Positions 32,875 through 39,531 of a stretch of 60,274 nucleotides of DNA are shown here, one piece after another. The DNA is from Bacillota bacterium (GTDB lineage Bacteria > Bacillota > Clostridia > Christensenellales > CAG-138). Location: the NCBI GenBank assembly GCA_023435025.1, contig JAEYSE010000130.1, forward strand, positions 1 through 60,274, given 5' to 3'. The notes under the pieces were generated by a model. That model was not told where the DNA came from, did no database searches, and worked only from the letters and a program-made list of their open reading frames with translations. Position 1 is the stretch's first letter, and the number at the start of each line of letters is the position of its first letter. A program made the translations under genes and the position numbers.

Positions 32875-33624
32875 TTACTGGCAGCACCTGGCGGGGTGCG
32901 TGTGTTTGTGCGTCAGCTCTTCCGCCACCTGTTCCGGCCGTAATTCTACAAGCGAGCCTTCTTCCAGGCAGAGCGCCCGGGAAACGTGGGCGGCGGCTCT
33001 TCCCATATCGTGCGTAACCATGACAACGGTGATGTTCCGCTCCCGGTTGTACCGCGAAAGCAGCGCATACAGCGCTTCCACCGTCTGCGCGTCTACACCC
33101 GTGGTCGGCTCATCCAGCAGCAGCAACTCCGGCTCGCCCACCAATACTCTAGCGAGCATCACCCGCTGCTGCTGGCCACCGGAAAGTTCGCCGAACAGCC
33201 GCTTTGCGTGGGCCTCCATATTCACCTGCCGCAAGGCCTGCATGGCCTTTTCCCGTTGCGCTTTGTTAGGCAGCCGGAAGAGGCCGATTTCAGAGTAGAG
33301 GTTTAGAAGCACAATCTCCTCTGCCGTGGCTGGAAAGCCCACGTTGCCCCGAAAGCCGTTCTGCGGCACAAAACCAATTTTGGGCCAGGCTTTAAAGCAC
33401 GCGACTTCCTCACCGAACAGGCGGACGCCACCCTGAGAAGGAGAAAGCTCACCCAAGATAAGCCGCAGCAGCGTGCTTTTCCCGGAGCCGTTGGAACCGG
33501 TGATTGAAACAAAATCCCCTTTGTTTATGGTAAATCGGACATGGTCTAAAATCAGCTCCCCGGTATAGCCGAAGCAGACGCCCTGTACCTCTATAATCGC
33601 CTCTTTTTTCATAGCCGCTTCCAT
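32875..33624 (-). CDS. znuC: Zinc ABC transporter ATPase
   Basis: This 249-residue ATPase has Walker A GSNGSGKST (43-51), signature ELSGGQQQR (146-154) and Walker B LLLLDEP (167-173). The C-terminus ends in a short His/Cys cluster (HKHTHPARCC), a likely metal-binding tail that could sense or buffer zinc. The ATG at 33624 has AGAAGGG upstream and is preferred to an in-frame start 57 bases earlier that would overlap znuA. The gene follows znuA by 37 bases and precedes znuB by nine. Confidence 0.92.
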   Translation of the reverse strand: MEAAMKKEAIIEVQGVCFGYTGELILDHVRFTINKGDFVSITGSNGSGKSTLLRLILGELSPSQGGVRLFGEEVACFKAWPKIGFVPQNGFRGNVGFPATAEEIVLLNLYSEIGLFRLPNKAQREKAMQALRQVNMEAHAKRLFGELSGGQQQRVMLARVLVGEPELLLLDEPTTGVDAQTVEALYALLSRYNRERNITVVMVTHDMGRAAAHVSRALCLEEGSLVELRPEQVAEELTHKHTHPARCCQ

Positions 33625-33661
33625 AATAGTCCCTTCTGTAATCGCCCGTTTCCTACTGCCT

Positions 33662-34600
33662 TTACCCCAACCCTTCCTCAAGTGCGTCCAGGTTCTTACG
33701 CATAACGCTGATATAATCCGCGCCGGAAGCGCGCTCTTCGTCGGTCAACCCTTCAATGGGGCTCAGCACAGCGGTTTTCGCGCCCGTCTCCAGCGCTATG
33801 GCATTCGCGACATCGGGGCTTAATAATTCCTCAAAGAATATGGTGGTCACGCCTTTTTCGCGTGCAAACTCGATAATTTCCGCCATACGCCCAGGATCCG
33901 GCTCCGAATCGGGCGTTAATCCTTCTATTCCTATTTGTGTGAGCCCGTAAGCCGCGCACAGATACCCGTACGCCTCATGGGACACAATGATTTCTTTTTT
34001 GGGCAGACTGGAAAGCGCGGTACGGAATTCTTCGTCCAAAGCGTCAAATTCTTTTGCCCACTTTTCATAGTTTGCCTCGTAATAGGTGGCGTTGTTTGGG
34101 TCCGCCTGCATAAACGCGTTTTTGATGGCTTCCAGTTCTTTTTTGGCGTTCTTTGGGTCGAGCCATACGTGCGGGTCTATGCCGCCGTGTTCGTCATGTC
34201 CCCCAGCCTCGTCCGCTTCTTCATGCTCTCCATCGCGCAGCGCGATGCCCTTGGATGCTTCTACAACAATGAGGGCGGAAGGATTAATAGACGTCAAAAT
34301 ATCTTCGGCCCAGTGCTCCATACCGGCACCACTATAAATGAACAGATCGGCGTTTTGTAACCCTGCGATATCCGCCGCAGCCGGTTCCCAATCGTGCGGT
34401 TCCGTACCGTCGGGCACCAGGACAGTAATTTGGGCCTTATCCCCGCCGATTTTTTGTGCGAAATCATACATGGTATAAAAGCTTGCGTAGACGGAAAGCT
34501 TATCGTTCCCTAACTCCTGTTCCGACTGTTGGGGGCTACAGCCCGCAAAGAGCAGTGTGGAGGATAACAGCATTGCGGCCGCCCGCAGTATTCGCTTCAT
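33662..34600 (-). CDS. znuA: Zinc-binding lipoprotein of the ABC importer
   Basis: This 312-residue cluster A-I metal-binding lipoprotein has a signal peptide with lipobox LFAGC (Cys21). The zinc-coordinating histidines fall at His69 (EPHDWEP), His144 (DPHVWLDP) and His208 (SHEAYGY). A His/Glu/Asp-rich mobile loop (about 124-139, containing GEHEEADEAGGHDEHGG) precedes the second ligand, a feature of zinc rather than manganese proteins. It is the first gene of the operon. The sigma-A promoter and the Zur box lie immediately upstream. Confidence 0.94.
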   Translation of the reverse strand: MKRILRAAAMLLSSTLLFAGCSPQQSEQELGNDKLSVYASFYTMYDFAQKIGGDKAQITVLVPDGTEPHDWEPAAADIAGLQNADLFIYSGAGMEHWAEDILTSINPSALIVVEASKGIALRDGEHEEADEAGGHDEHGGIDPHVWLDPKNAKKELEAIKNAFMQADPNNATYYEANYEKWAKEFDALDEEFRTALSSLPKKEIIVSHEAYGYLCAAYGLTQIGIEGLTPDSEPDPGRMAEIIEFAREKGVTTIFFEELLSPDVANAIALETGAKTAVLSPIEGLTDEERASGADYISVMRKNLDALEEGLG

Positions 34601-34621
34601 GGTATTCTCCTTGCATCGTAT

Positions 34622-34636
34622 TGCGAATAATTCGCA
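34622..34636. promoter_or_regulatory. Zur box (7-1-7 inverted repeat)
   Basis: TGCGAATAATTCGCA is a perfect 7-1-7 inverted repeat, the standard Fur-family operator geometry. It lies directly downstream of the znuA -10 box, over the predicted start of transcription, where zinc-loaded Zur would block initiation. Confidence 0.85.
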
Positions 34637-34641
34637 TTCGC

Positions 34642-34670
34642 ATTATATAATTTACCTCGCAAAAAGTAAA
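34642..34670 (-). promoter_or_regulatory. znuACB-zur promoter
   Basis: On the minus strand TTTACT (34665-34670) and TATAAT (34642-34647) are 17 bases apart. The Zur box follows six bases downstream of the -10 element. Confidence 0.8.
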
Positions 34671-34748
34671 GTAAAACAAATATGGCATGGGTTTGTCGCA
34701 GCTTCCTAAATTTTTTACATGTAGAAATAAAATCAAACAAAAAGGGGC

Positions 34749-34775
34749 TAAACGTAATGGAAAAACTGCCGATAT
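34749..34775 (+). promoter_or_regulatory. Sigma-28 (SigD/FliA) type promoter for motAB
   Basis: TAAA (34749-34752), a 15-base spacer and GCCGATAT (34768-34775) match the flagellar sigma-28 consensus TAAA-N15-GCCGATAA with one mismatch. Transcription would start near 34782, about 45 bases before motA. Confidence 0.85.
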
Positions 34776-34827
34776 GTATTAGCAGTGGGATTTACGCAGG
34801 CTTTGCTTGCGCGTTGAGAGGTATCAT

Positions 34828-35634
34828 ATGGGTATTGCTACAATCATTGGTATTGTTTTTGCGTTTGGCGCATTGATACTGGGGTTCATTCTTGAGCATG
34901 GGGACGTCATGTCCCTTTTTATTCTCAGCCCGGCGGTTATCGTAATCGGCGGTACGATTGGTGTACTGTTTATTGCGTTTTCCGTACAGGACGTCTTAAA
35001 AATGCCAATGCTGATCGGCCGCGCAATGAGCAACCCCAAAGTGGATTTGCAGGGTACGATGGATACCATTATCGATATCGCCGTGCAGGTAAAAAAATCA
35101 GGCATGCTCATACTGGACCAGATGGTCCGCGATGCCGACTTTATCAAAAAGAATGACCCTTTGATGGTCAAAGGGCTTACGCTTTTGATGGACAAATTGG
35201 ATAAAGAGGAACTGCGCGAAATATTGGAAAACGACTTGCGCGTGGAGGAACAGATCAAAAAGAAAGAAATCTCCATATTTGAATCCGCGGGCGGTTTCTC
35301 TCCCACGCTGGGCATTATCGGTACGGTGCTTGGGCTCATTCAGGTGCTTGCCAACATGGGCACGCCGGATGAGCTTGCCAAATCCATAGCCGTCGCGTTC
35401 GTTGCGACGCTCTACGGCGTGGTGTTCGCAAACCTTCTCTACCTCCCCATCGCCAACAAACTCACTCTGCGCATCAAGATAGAACGCGTCACCAAGGAAA
35501 TGATTATTGACGGCGTAATGGCCATCAACGATTTTGAAAGCCCCATCGCCATCCGCGAGCGTTTAAACTCCTATCTGAAATACTCTTCCAAGAAGTCTGC
35601 CCCGTCCAAGGAAGCAGGTGGGGCAGTTGAGTAG
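34828..35634 (+). CDS. motA: Flagellar motor stator protein MotA
   Basis: This 268-residue stator subunit has four hydrophobic segments (about 1-22, 32-52, 145-167 and 180-202) and a large cytoplasmic loop between the second and third. The conserved SPTLGIIGTVLGLI and VAFVATLYGVVFANL blocks line the ion channel. The ATG at 34828 has AGAGGT upstream; an in-frame TTG seven codons earlier would place the ribosome-binding site inside the gene. A sigma-28 promoter lies upstream. It overlaps motB by about 8-17 bases. No other flagellar genes are in the window. Confidence 0.93.
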   Translation: MGIATIIGIVFAFGALILGFILEHGDVMSLFILSPAVIVIGGTIGVLFIAFSVQDVLKMPMLIGRAMSNPKVDLQGTMDTIIDIAVQVKKSGMLILDQMVRDADFIKKNDPLMVKGLTLLMDKLDKEELREILENDLRVEEQIKKKEISIFESAGGFSPTLGIIGTVLGLIQVLANMGTPDELAKSIAVAFVATLYGVVFANLLYLPIANKLTLRIKIERVTKEMIIDGVMAINDFESPIAIRERLNSYLKYSSKKSAPSKEAGGAVE

Positions 35635-36457
35635 GCGCGACTCCCACGAAGAAGCCGGCCACAACAGCAGCGAACGCTGGCTCATTACCTATGCAGACAT
35701 GATTACGCTGCTGCTTGCGCTCTTTATCATGTTGTATGCCATGAGTTCGGTGGACTTGGAAAAATACGCGGCGCTCGCGGAGCAACTGGGCCAGACGCTC
35801 AACCCCAGCGCGCAAATGGGAAACGGAAACGGCACAGGCAACGGGACCGGAAATGGAACCGGCAATGGCACAGGCAACGGTTTTCTGGAAGGCACAATCA
35901 TCGGAATTTCCGGTGAAACGGACCAGGCGCTTGCTACCGTTGGACTGAACACCAAAGAGATCAGCGTAAATGACCTGCAAAAGGAACTCAACAACCTGAT
36001 TACGTCAAGCGGCCTCAATGCGTATGCAAGCGTACACAAGGAAGACCGCGGCATTACGCTGAGCCTGGTGGAGGGTATGCTGTTCCAGTCCGGCTCGGCG
36101 GACATCAACCCCAGCGCAAATGAGGTGTTAGAGCAGCTTATCGTCATCATCCGCTCGGTGGACAACTATATCCGAGTGGAAGGCTCCACAGACAACATCC
36201 CCATCCGGACGGCAAAATTCCCATCCAACTGGGAGCTTGCGTCCCAGCGCGCCATCAACGTGGCCAAGATGTTGGTGGAAGAGGGCGTGGACCCCACCCG
36301 TATTTCAGTGGTCAGCTATGGGGAATACCGTCCCGTCGCCCCCAATGATACGGAAGAAAACCGAAAGCTCAACCGCCGCGTGGATATCGTATTCCTGAAC
36401 CAGGCGCTCGACAAATACGAGCCGGGCAACGAGGGAAACACGAAAACGGACGATTAG
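35618..36457 (+). CDS. motB: Flagellar motor stator protein MotB
   Basis: This protein of about 279 residues has one N-terminal membrane helix carrying the proton- or sodium-binding Asp27 (TYADMITLLLALF). A flexible linker follows, and then a C-terminal OmpA-like peptidoglycan-binding domain (about 165-265, with the RISVVSYGEYRP and NRRVDI landmarks). The linker at residues 68-88 is an almost pure GTGN tandem repeat, unusual for a plug region. The start is either GTG (35618) or TTG (35627); both overlap the end of motA. A terminator follows. Confidence 0.92.
   Translation: MGQLSRRDSHEEAGHNSSERWLITYADMITLLLALFIMLYAMSSVDLEKYAALAEQLGQTLNPSAQMGNGNGTGNGTGNGTGNGTGNGFLEGTIIGISGETDQALATVGLNTKEISVNDLQKELNNLITSSGLNAYASVHKEDRGITLSLVEGMLFQSGSADINPSANEVLEQLIVIIRSVDNYIRVEGSTDNIPIRTAKFPSNWELASQRAINVAKMLVEEGVDPTRISVVSYGEYRPVAPNDTEENRKLNRRVDIVFLNQALDKYEPGNEGNTKTDD
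35819..35881 (+). repeat. GTGN-coding tandem repeats in motB
   Basis: DNA units of about 12 bases (GGAAACGG / GGAACC types) encode four to five GTGN repeats in the MotB linker. The codons vary (GGC, GGG, GGA; ACA, ACC), so the amino-acid repeat is kept while the DNA repeat has decayed. Confidence 0.85.
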
Positions 36458-36477
36458 GCAAACATATAAGCGGCACA

Positions 36478-36512
36478 AAGCGGCCCCCATTAAAAATGCG
36501 GGCCGTTTAGAT
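36478..36512 (+). terminator. Terminator of motAB
   Basis: An AAGCGGCCC / GGGCCGTTT stem with one wobble pair and an A-rich loop is followed by a weak T-rich stretch. Confidence 0.65.
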
Positions 36513-36531
36513 TTCCAATTCAGCTTAAGGT

Positions 36532-36616
36532 TTCAAGGTATCGGCGCTTACAGCGCCGACGACTATTTTTTCAGTGTGGGGAAACTGCGTTTCTCCACAC
36601 CCCTTCCTTAAGAACG
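36532..36616 (+). repeat. Dispersed repeat family I, copy B
   Basis: It has the same order as copy A: TCGGCGC / GCGCCGA (36541-36559), ACTATTTTTT, a GTGTGGGGAAAC hairpin (36574-36600) and CCCTTCCTTAAGAACG. The left flank GCTTAAGG is also shared with copy A. Confidence 0.8.
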
Positions 36617-36748
36617 TCCGAATTTATAAAAATACTTGCGCATGTCTTTTTAATACACTAAAGTCCGTTTTATAGAAATTCCATATCTGCATAGCAGGAC
36701 GCTCCGGCGTCGTGAACACGCAAGAAATCAGATGCACCTATACATTCC

Positions 36749-36781
36749 GTCCCATCTGATGACATGCGCGTCAGATGGGAC
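36749..36781. other. Perfect 11-bp hairpin in the motB-response-regulator spacer
   Basis: GTCCCATCTGA (36749-36759) and TCAGATGGGAC (36771-36781) form a perfect stem with an 11-base loop. No T-run follows on either strand. The 400-base spacer 36458-36857 holds this, a family I repeat and two terminators, but no gene. Confidence 0.7.
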
Positions 36782-36827
36782 AGCCTGCGTGCCGGTCTGC
36801 CACGCCAGCCCGACACGGAAAACTCAA

Positions 36828-36849
36828 AAAAGTGGCAAAAGCCACTTTT
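36828..36849 (-). terminator. Terminator of the response-regulator gene
   Basis: On the minus strand AAAAGTGGC and GCCACTTTT form a perfect 9-bp stem with loop TTTT, followed by more T residues, eight bases after the stop codon. Confidence 0.9.
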
Positions 36850-36857
36850 GCTGAAAT

Positions 36858-37556
36858 TTATATTTCATCCATCATCCGGTAACCGACGCCGACCTCGGTG
36901 ACGATATATTTGGGCTCAGCCGGGTTGACTTCAAGCTTTCTTCTTATATTCGCCATATTGACCCGGAGCGCCTGAATTTCATTTGTGTAAGGCCCCCAGA
37001 CCTCGCGCATGATCATATCGTGTGTGAGCACTTTTCCGATGTTCCTTGCGAGCAGCACGATAATCTTATACTCCACCGGCGTAAAGTGCAAATCCTTGCC
37101 CGAAAGCGTGATGCTGCGCTTTTCAAGGTCTATTTTCAATTCCCCCACGGTTATGACGTCTTCCTGCCGCACGCCTTTTTCCACCCGTTGGGTCAGACGG
37201 ATGGCGTTTCTTATGCGGGCAAGCAGCTCCGCTGTGCCAAAGGGCTTTGTGATATAATCGTTTGCGCCAAGGTCCAGCGCCTCCACCTTGTCCCGCTCAT
37301 GGCCGCGCGCGGAAACCACCACCACGGGGATTGCGCTCCACGCCCGTAACAGCTTTAGCACCTCCACGCCATCCATATCCGGTAAACCTAAGTCCAGCAG
37401 CACAAGATCCGGGCTGTGGGAAGCCGCCATGGCCACTCCCTGGGAGCCCTTCCGGGTCTTCACCACACGATAGCCGTTTGCGGTAAGTATGGCAGAAATA
37501 AAATTGGATATGGTCTCGTCGTCCTCGATGATGAGAATAAGCAGTTGGTTATTCAT
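36858..37556 (-). CDS. OmpR/KdpE-family response regulator
   Basis: This 232-residue two-component regulator has a receiver domain with the acidic pocket at 11-13 (EDD), phospho-acceptor Asp55 in LVLLDLGLPD, and DYITKPFG near 105. A winged-helix DNA-binding domain follows, with FTPVEYKIIVLL, LRVNMANIRRKLE and the C-terminal GVGYRM. It resembles KdpE-type regulators. The frame is open to 37721, but that part is a 100-nt palindromic element; the ATG at 37556 with GGGGGAG is the start. No histidine kinase gene is adjacent, so it is an orphan in this window. Confidence 0.9.
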   Translation of the reverse strand: MNNQLLILIIEDDETISNFISAILTANGYRVVKTRKGSQGVAMAASHSPDLVLLDLGLPDMDGVEVLKLLRAWSAIPVVVVSARGHERDKVEALDLGANDYITKPFGTAELLARIRNAIRLTQRVEKGVRQEDVITVGELKIDLEKRSITLSGKDLHFTPVEYKIIVLLARNIGKVLTHDMIMREVWGPYTNEIQALRVNMANIRRKLEVNPAEPKYIVTEVGVGYRMMDEI

Positions 37557-37587
37557 ATTGCTCCCCCAATGAAATAGTGAATTCAGA

Positions 37588-37687
37588 TTGGCGAGGATAT
37601 TTGCCGCTAGACAAGGAAAAAAGCGCAGGAATACCCGTAGGTATTGCGAGTATTTTTGACGCAGTATGGCGGCAAATAGACCGCCAA
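37588..37687. repeat. 100-nt symmetrical imperfect palindrome upstream of the response regulator
   Basis: The outer arms (TTGGCG and CGCCAA), the middle block TATTTGCCGC with its complement, and the central AATACC-CGTA-GGTATT hairpin are all symmetrical about one axis at 37637.5. The transcript would fold into one long stem-loop just before the response-regulator gene. It may be a structured leader or a MITE-like element. Confidence 0.75.
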
Positions 37688-37724
37688 GTTGTTTCAGGAT
37701 TTTGTTGGGGAGGACAATCACACC

Positions 37725-38036
37725 TCAGTTTTCATCGTAGCTTTTGAGGGCGATAGGCAGCGCTTCGATCACCGTAAGCCCTACTGCAGGCAGCCCCACG
37801 AGTATGGCGCTTTTGATTTCCTCACGGGTAGCGCCCAGATTTTTTGCGGAAAGCACATGGAACGGCAGCCCGCCGAGCATGTTCGCTGCGGCAAGTACAG
37901 AAATGTAGGCGAGTTCTGCTGTTTTGCCGTCTAATGCGCTTGCTTTGGATATTTTTGTTACCGCCTCCATATAAGCGCTTCCTACCGCGCCTGATTCAGT
38001 CATGAATGTTTGAAAACCGTTGCTGACATGTTGCAT
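37725..38036 (-). CDS. Carboxymuconolactone-decarboxylase-like (AhpD fold) protein without the CxxC pair
   Basis: This 103-residue CMD/AhpD-family helical protein has DGKTAELAYISVLAAANMLGGLPFHVLSAKNLGATREEI, the family core. The usual redox CxxC before the conserved His is replaced by the non-cysteine residues of NMLGGLPFH, so the peroxidase-type activity of AhpD is unlikely and a decarboxylase-like or non-catalytic role is possible. GGAGGG lies 12 bases before the ATG, a long spacing. It lies upstream of the response-regulator gene on the same strand. Confidence 0.8.
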   Translation of the reverse strand: MQHVSNGFQTFMTESGAVGSAYMEAVTKISKASALDGKTAELAYISVLAAANMLGGLPFHVLSAKNLGATREEIKSAILVGLPAVGLTVIEALPIALKSYDEN

Positions 38037-38128
38037 AAAATAGGATCTCCCTCCGTTTTTTTCTTACAATACTATAATTTATAGTACTAGTCAATAGAGT
38101 ATAAGTCGGGTTTTTTGAAACAGTAAAA

Positions 38129-38148
38129 CACCCGCCGTTCGGCGGGTG
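38129..38148 (-). terminator. Terminator of the first low-complexity gene
   Basis: CACCCGCC and GGCGGGTG pair around a four-base loop. On the minus strand TTTTACTG follows, 13 bases after the stop codon. Confidence 0.85.
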
Positions 38149-38161
38149 AAGTAAAATCAGA

Positions 38162-38497
38162 CTATTTTGCCGACAACCGTTCAATGTTGGTACGCAGTGT
38201 AGTTGCATCTACTGTGCCAAGCAAACTACCTGCCGCTAAAAGGATGGCAAGGGCAAGACTGTCATAGTTATTCTTGATATAGGTGTGGTTGTTCCCATTA
38301 CCGATATTTTTCAATATCGTCTTAAGATCCTGATCCTGATCCTGATCCTGGTCCAGATCATTCTTATTCCAGTTTCTATTCCACTGGGCCTGAGCCTGAG
38401 CCTGGGCCTGAGCCTGGGCCTGTTCCTCTTGTTCCCGCATATTCCAGTCGGTAGTAGTAGTAGTTCTGCAACGACGGCAGCAACATTTATTTGACAT
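38162..38497 (-). CDS. Low-complexity Cys-rich protein with QA and DQ repeats, copy 1
   Basis: This 111-residue protein of unrecognised family has the following order: a CCCRRC cluster (residues 5-10), five Thr, a charged segment, six QA dipeptides, WNRNWNKN, four DQ dipeptides, LKTILKNIGNGNNHTYIKN and a hydrophobic C-terminal stretch (SLALAILLAAGSLLG). The composition resembles spore coat or other structural proteins, but I recognise no named family. GAGGAGG precedes the ATG. It is a tandem paralogue of the gene at 38638-38871, and both copies share an upstream block that could be a mother-cell sporulation promoter. Confidence 0.7.
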   Translation of the reverse strand: MSNKCCCRRCRTTTTTDWNMREQEEQAQAQAQAQAQAQWNRNWNKNDLDQDQDQDQDLKTILKNIGNGNNHTYIKNNYDSLALAILLAAGSLLGTVDATTLRTNIERLSAK

Positions 38498-38644
38498 GAG
38501 CGCTCCTCCTCTCTGGATTGATTAGTATATAGTATTAAAAACTATTTTGTATTGTTACATCTACATGTATTAATACATATGTTTTTATAGTTGTTATTGG
38601 ATCTTTTAGAACAAATATGCACCTAATATATGCGTCATTATTTA
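38277..38644 (-). repeat. Tandem duplication, unit 1
   Basis: This unit and 38645-39030 are two copies of the same low-complexity gene with its upstream region, offset by 368-374 bases. The identity runs through the coding part, the ribosome-binding site, the TTAATACTATATAC block and a distal flank (AATATGCAC-rich) repeated near 38610 and 38994. Confidence 0.8.
38528..38558 (-). promoter_or_regulatory. Possible sporulation-type promoter of low-complexity copy 1
   Basis: On the minus strand GTAACA (38553-38558), 16 bases, then AATACTATA (38528-38536) approximates the sigma-K pattern (AC at -35, CATAnnnTA at -10) with one mismatch. The same arrangement is kept in copy 2 while the flanks differ. 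The assignment is tentative. Confidence 0.35.
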
Positions 38645-38871
38645 ATATAGGTGTGGTTGTTCCCATTGCCGATATTCCACAATATCGTCTTAAGATCCTG
38701 ATCCTGATCCTGATCCTGGTCCAGATCATTCTTATTCCAGTTTCTATTCCACTGGGCCTGGGCCTGGGCCTGGGCCTGAGCCTGGTTCTGTTCTTGTGCC
38801 CGCATACCCCGATCGGTTGTAGTAGTAGTTGTAGTAGTACTGCAACGACGGCAGCAACATTTGTTGGACAT
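38638..38871 (-). CDS. Low-complexity Cys-rich protein, truncated copy 2
   Basis: This 77-residue paralogue of the 38162-38497 product starts with the same CCCRRC cluster, then eight Thr instead of five, five QA instead of six, four DQ, and LKTILWNIGNGNNHTYIK. It stops there, so the hydrophobic C-terminus of copy 1 is missing. The stop arises where the copy meets the duplicated upstream flank of copy 1, which suggests truncation during duplication. The start and ribosome-binding site match copy 1. It may still be expressed. Function unknown. Confidence 0.65.
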   Translation of the reverse strand: MSNKCCCRRCSTTTTTTTTDRGMRAQEQNQAQAQAQAQAQWNRNWNKNDLDQDQDQDQDLKTILWNIGNGNNHTYIK

Positions 38872-39030
38872 GAGCGCGCCTCCTCTCTGGATTGATTAGT
38901 ATATAGTATTAAAAACTGCTTCAGATTGTTACACCTACATGGCATGAACACATATGGGTTTTTTTTAAGATGCTATTAGCTTTTTTTTTGATAATATGCA
39001 CTCAATATATAGCGTCATAATATGATATAC
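38645..39030 (-). repeat. Tandem duplication, unit 2
   Basis: This is the second copy of the unit described at 38277-38644. The upstream flank near 38994-39030 matches the flank near 38608-38645, marking the period of the duplication. Confidence 0.75.
38902..38932 (-). promoter_or_regulatory. Possible sporulation-type promoter of low-complexity copy 2
   Basis: On the minus strand GTAACA (38927-38932) and AATACTATA (38902-38910) are 16 bases apart, as in copy 1. The block is conserved although the spacer bases differ between copies. The assignment to sigma-K is tentative. Confidence 0.35.
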
Positions 39031-39056
39031 AAATGGCTTGTAAGGGAGGTGAAAGA

Positions 39057-39353
39057 ATGGATCAGTTCAACTGCACGGGGAGAAGCGACACAAGTGAGTG
39101 TTGTGATAATGATTCCAAAGAGTGTAAGCATGACATTGTTTGTAGCCAGGCGAAGATTGCGGAGTGCGAGGCGCGGTTATTCTGTACGGTTACGGATCGG
39201 CTTAGCTGCGAGATTAAACATGCCCACTGCCTGAAAGACATTGAACGCTTGATCAGGATTGCCAACAGCTTTTTTTTGGCAAGTGCGCAAAAGGAAAAGG
39301 CGATTGGGGAGGTCATTGGCTCTTGCAAGAAGGAAGCTATGACCGATATTTAA
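39057..39353 (+). CDS. Small Cys-rich protein of unknown function
   Basis: This 98-residue soluble protein has nine cysteines spread through the first 65 residues plus one near the C-terminus (CTGRSDTSECCDNDSKEC and AECEARLFC among them). A helical C-terminal half follows. I recognise no family. The ATG is fixed by GGGAGGTG seven bases upstream. It is divergent from the low-complexity gene pair across an AT-rich control region and is followed by a terminator. Cysteine content and location next to spoVB suggest a spore-associated role, by inference only. Confidence 0.7.
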   Translation: MDQFNCTGRSDTSECCDNDSKECKHDIVCSQAKIAECEARLFCTVTDRLSCEIKHAHCLKDIERLIRIANSFFLASAQKEKAIGEVIGSCKKEAMTDI

Positions 39354-39387
39354 CTTTAAAGTACACTTTCCTGATTGACAGGGAGTG

Positions 39388-39414
39388 GCCCTGCCCTGAG
39401 GGTGGGGCTTTTTT
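39388..39414 (+). terminator. Terminator of the Cys-rich gene
   Basis: A ten-pair stem with two wobble pairs (GCCCTGCCC / GGGTGGGGC) and loop TGA is followed by TTTTTT. Confidence 0.85.
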
Positions 39415-39531
39415 ATTTAAAAGCAATTGCGTGTTTCATATCCTTTTCGTATGATGCGTCTACCCGCTCCATATACATGAATAGTCGCCCCACGGTTTCG
39501 GGTGGCGCACAGGAGGGGGGGACGGTCGACA

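Noticed and set aside
34757..34876. Small open frame with an ATG just upstream of motA (a possible leader peptide)
   Set aside because: Its ATG lies between the -35 and -10 elements of the sigma-28 promoter, so a transcript from that promoter would not contain it.
38330..38420. Hexamer repeats (GATCCT and CCTGRG types) as a possible microsatellite or CRISPR-like feature
   Set aside because: They encode the DQ and QA dipeptides of a gene with a good ribosome-binding site. They are coding repeats, described under that gene.
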